NCBI RefSeq assembly: GCF_910592395.1
Contig: NC_088318.1
Span: 4,860,756 to 4,920,755, forward strand
DNA from: Lineus longissimus
Lineage: Eukaryota > Nemertea > Pilidiophora > Heteronemertea > Lineidae
Direction: 5' to 3'
Length of the DNA stretch: 60,000 nucleotides
Positions within the stretch are counted from its first letter, which is position 1. The number at the start of each line of letters is the position of its first letter. Shown here piece after piece: positions 58,734 to 60,000 of the stretch. The notes beneath the pieces are model-generated. The model had not been told where the DNA came from. It worked only from the letters and a program-made list of their open reading frames with translations, and ran no database searches. The translations under genes and the position numbers were made by a program.

Positions 58734-60000
58734 ATAGAGCAAATTTAATTACCAAAAAAGTCCCCTTTATTCAAAATTAGAACTAAGTGCTAGTCTTACT
58801 AACTAATAGCTAGTAAAACATTCTTTTTTAAATCCATACTTGATGACAGGTATCCAAACTGCTCACTTGAGACAAAAATAACGTTCTCTGTCTGTTCAAA
58901 GTGTTATCCAGGGTGTTATCACGCCTTCCGTGTCTACTCTCACCGCCAATGACAAGTTGCGTTAGAATGCTTGATTTGATTCGACTGTGTGAGTTTCCCG
59001 GGGGTGACTGGTGTCCCTGGGCTATTGTCAGACCTGACGGAGCGGAAGCCACTGCTATTGTCAGTTAGAAATTGGCACAAATTAGACACGAAGTGAGATG
59101 TCAGGCCGGGGCACGCAACGCCTCGGTGAAGTCGGCATCGATTTGCGAAAACATCAAGACAGTTTAAAAGTTAAACCCAAAGCTACACTGAGTTGGGATC
59201 TAAATTTTGTCTCCAGGTGGAGATAAAACTGTGCCCATGTTAGTACGTCAACTGCAAAAAACAAACCTTCAAATGTTGTGTGTCGTGTTGTAAAATCATC
59301 CGATATTCGAGTGAGGGGAACACGTGGCCCGAATGGCCATTGAGTTAGGTCTTTTTATAGGCAAGAACCCACATGATACTGTACTTTTTGCCGGCTTACT
59401 GGACTTTGCGCAACGAAACGAAACGAGCGAAATGGGGGAGCGACCATTATGTTTTACCCCGGTACGTCAAGTTCGATACATGGTGTCAGTCACCAGTATG
59501 GATGTGCTTTCCATTATGAATACGTGTTTTTAAAAATCAAAATCATGAATTTCCTTTCCATTAGAAGAAAACGATGACGACGTTTCAGTTTAGGAGCCTA
59601 AGTTTTGTGGTCCCAATGGCCAAATTAACCCCTCGTTGGCTGAAAAGTCGATTCACCGGTCACAAATGGTCGAAAATGACCCCCAAAACTTCAGACCCCC
59701 AACCTGGTAATTATCACGGTCAGCCCACAACAAAATTGCTATAGTTTGAAAATCTAACCCCGGGCTGTATTATCTGCCGGAAATTGATTTTCATCGGCAC
59801 GCCTGGGAAAAATCTATGGGGCGCTAAAGTTGACCAATTCAACTTTTTAATGCATTAGCAATTTGATAATAAATGTAGTGTGTACCCGTAACCGCTTGAG
59901 GTCTGGACTTAAAACTTTTGTTTACAAATTCACACCAAATTTCGTTTCAAAATTATTCTTTGTTTGGCACCAGGGGGCGTAATGCCAAAAAACTTGAAAC
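58734..60000. other. Gene-free 3' end of window
   Basis: No coding exon recognised. The last 120 bases (GTGTACC..., GGCACCAGGGGGCG at 59966-59979) resemble the style of the long interspersed repeats and may be the edge of another one cut by the window end. Confidence 0.4.

Overview
This is a gene-poor, AT-rich eukaryotic nuclear window with one recognisable protein-coding exon. The exon (48145-51857, + strand) encodes nearly all of a teashirt/tiptop-family zinc-finger transcription repressor: three widely spaced teashirt-type C2H2 fingers, a PLDLS CtBP-binding motif, an acidic N-terminal stretch and a C2HC-like C-terminal finger, with no homeodomain seen. Lack of the vertebrate TSHZ homeodomain, together with the repeat types (tRNA-derived SINE-like pieces, many short inverted-repeat elements, repeats ending in GACGGACG-rich tracts and GGTGAGC), suggests a marine invertebrate, perhaps a mollusc, brachiopod or other lophotrochozoan. 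That placement is an inference; I cannot name the species.

Layout: 1-48144 has no convincing coding exon. It is probably the long 5' intron and/or upstream regulatory desert of the teashirt gene. It holds tandem repeats (1-350, 2330-2830, 3971-4064, 17679-17835, 17931-18070, 20681-21395, 21690-22260), several miniature inverted-repeat (MITE-like) families with visible terminal inverted repeats and target duplications, two tRNA-like SINE heads (5542-5600 and 7583-7655), the 3' end of a decayed LINE (13841-14010, minus) and a family of long interspersed repeats (15017-15865, 22964-24085, 42972-43692). A 3.1-kb fold-back-like arrangement lies at 33537-36672. Non-repeat signals of interest are a textbook recursive-splice (AG|GTAAGT) site at 15936/15937, a cluster of six ATAAATCA/TGATTTAT Exd/Pbx-Hox-type octamers at 30833-31790, and a CpG-rich TATA-containing patch at 25180-25280.

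48145-51857 is the coding exon; 51858 onward is 3' UTR with AATAAA signals at 52521 and 52569 (both inside a MITE) and a further one at 53561. 53121-60000 is again intergenic, with two copies of an AAAGGGACAACTTGG-ended element and further minisatellites (54037-54127, 56520-56955, 57721-58067).

A working model, not proven: a single developmental regulator with a long regulatory intron or flank, peppered by small transposons, some of which carry motifs resembling CTCF sites, nuclear-receptor half-sites and polyadenylation signals. All repeat relationships were found by eye within this window; no database search was possible.
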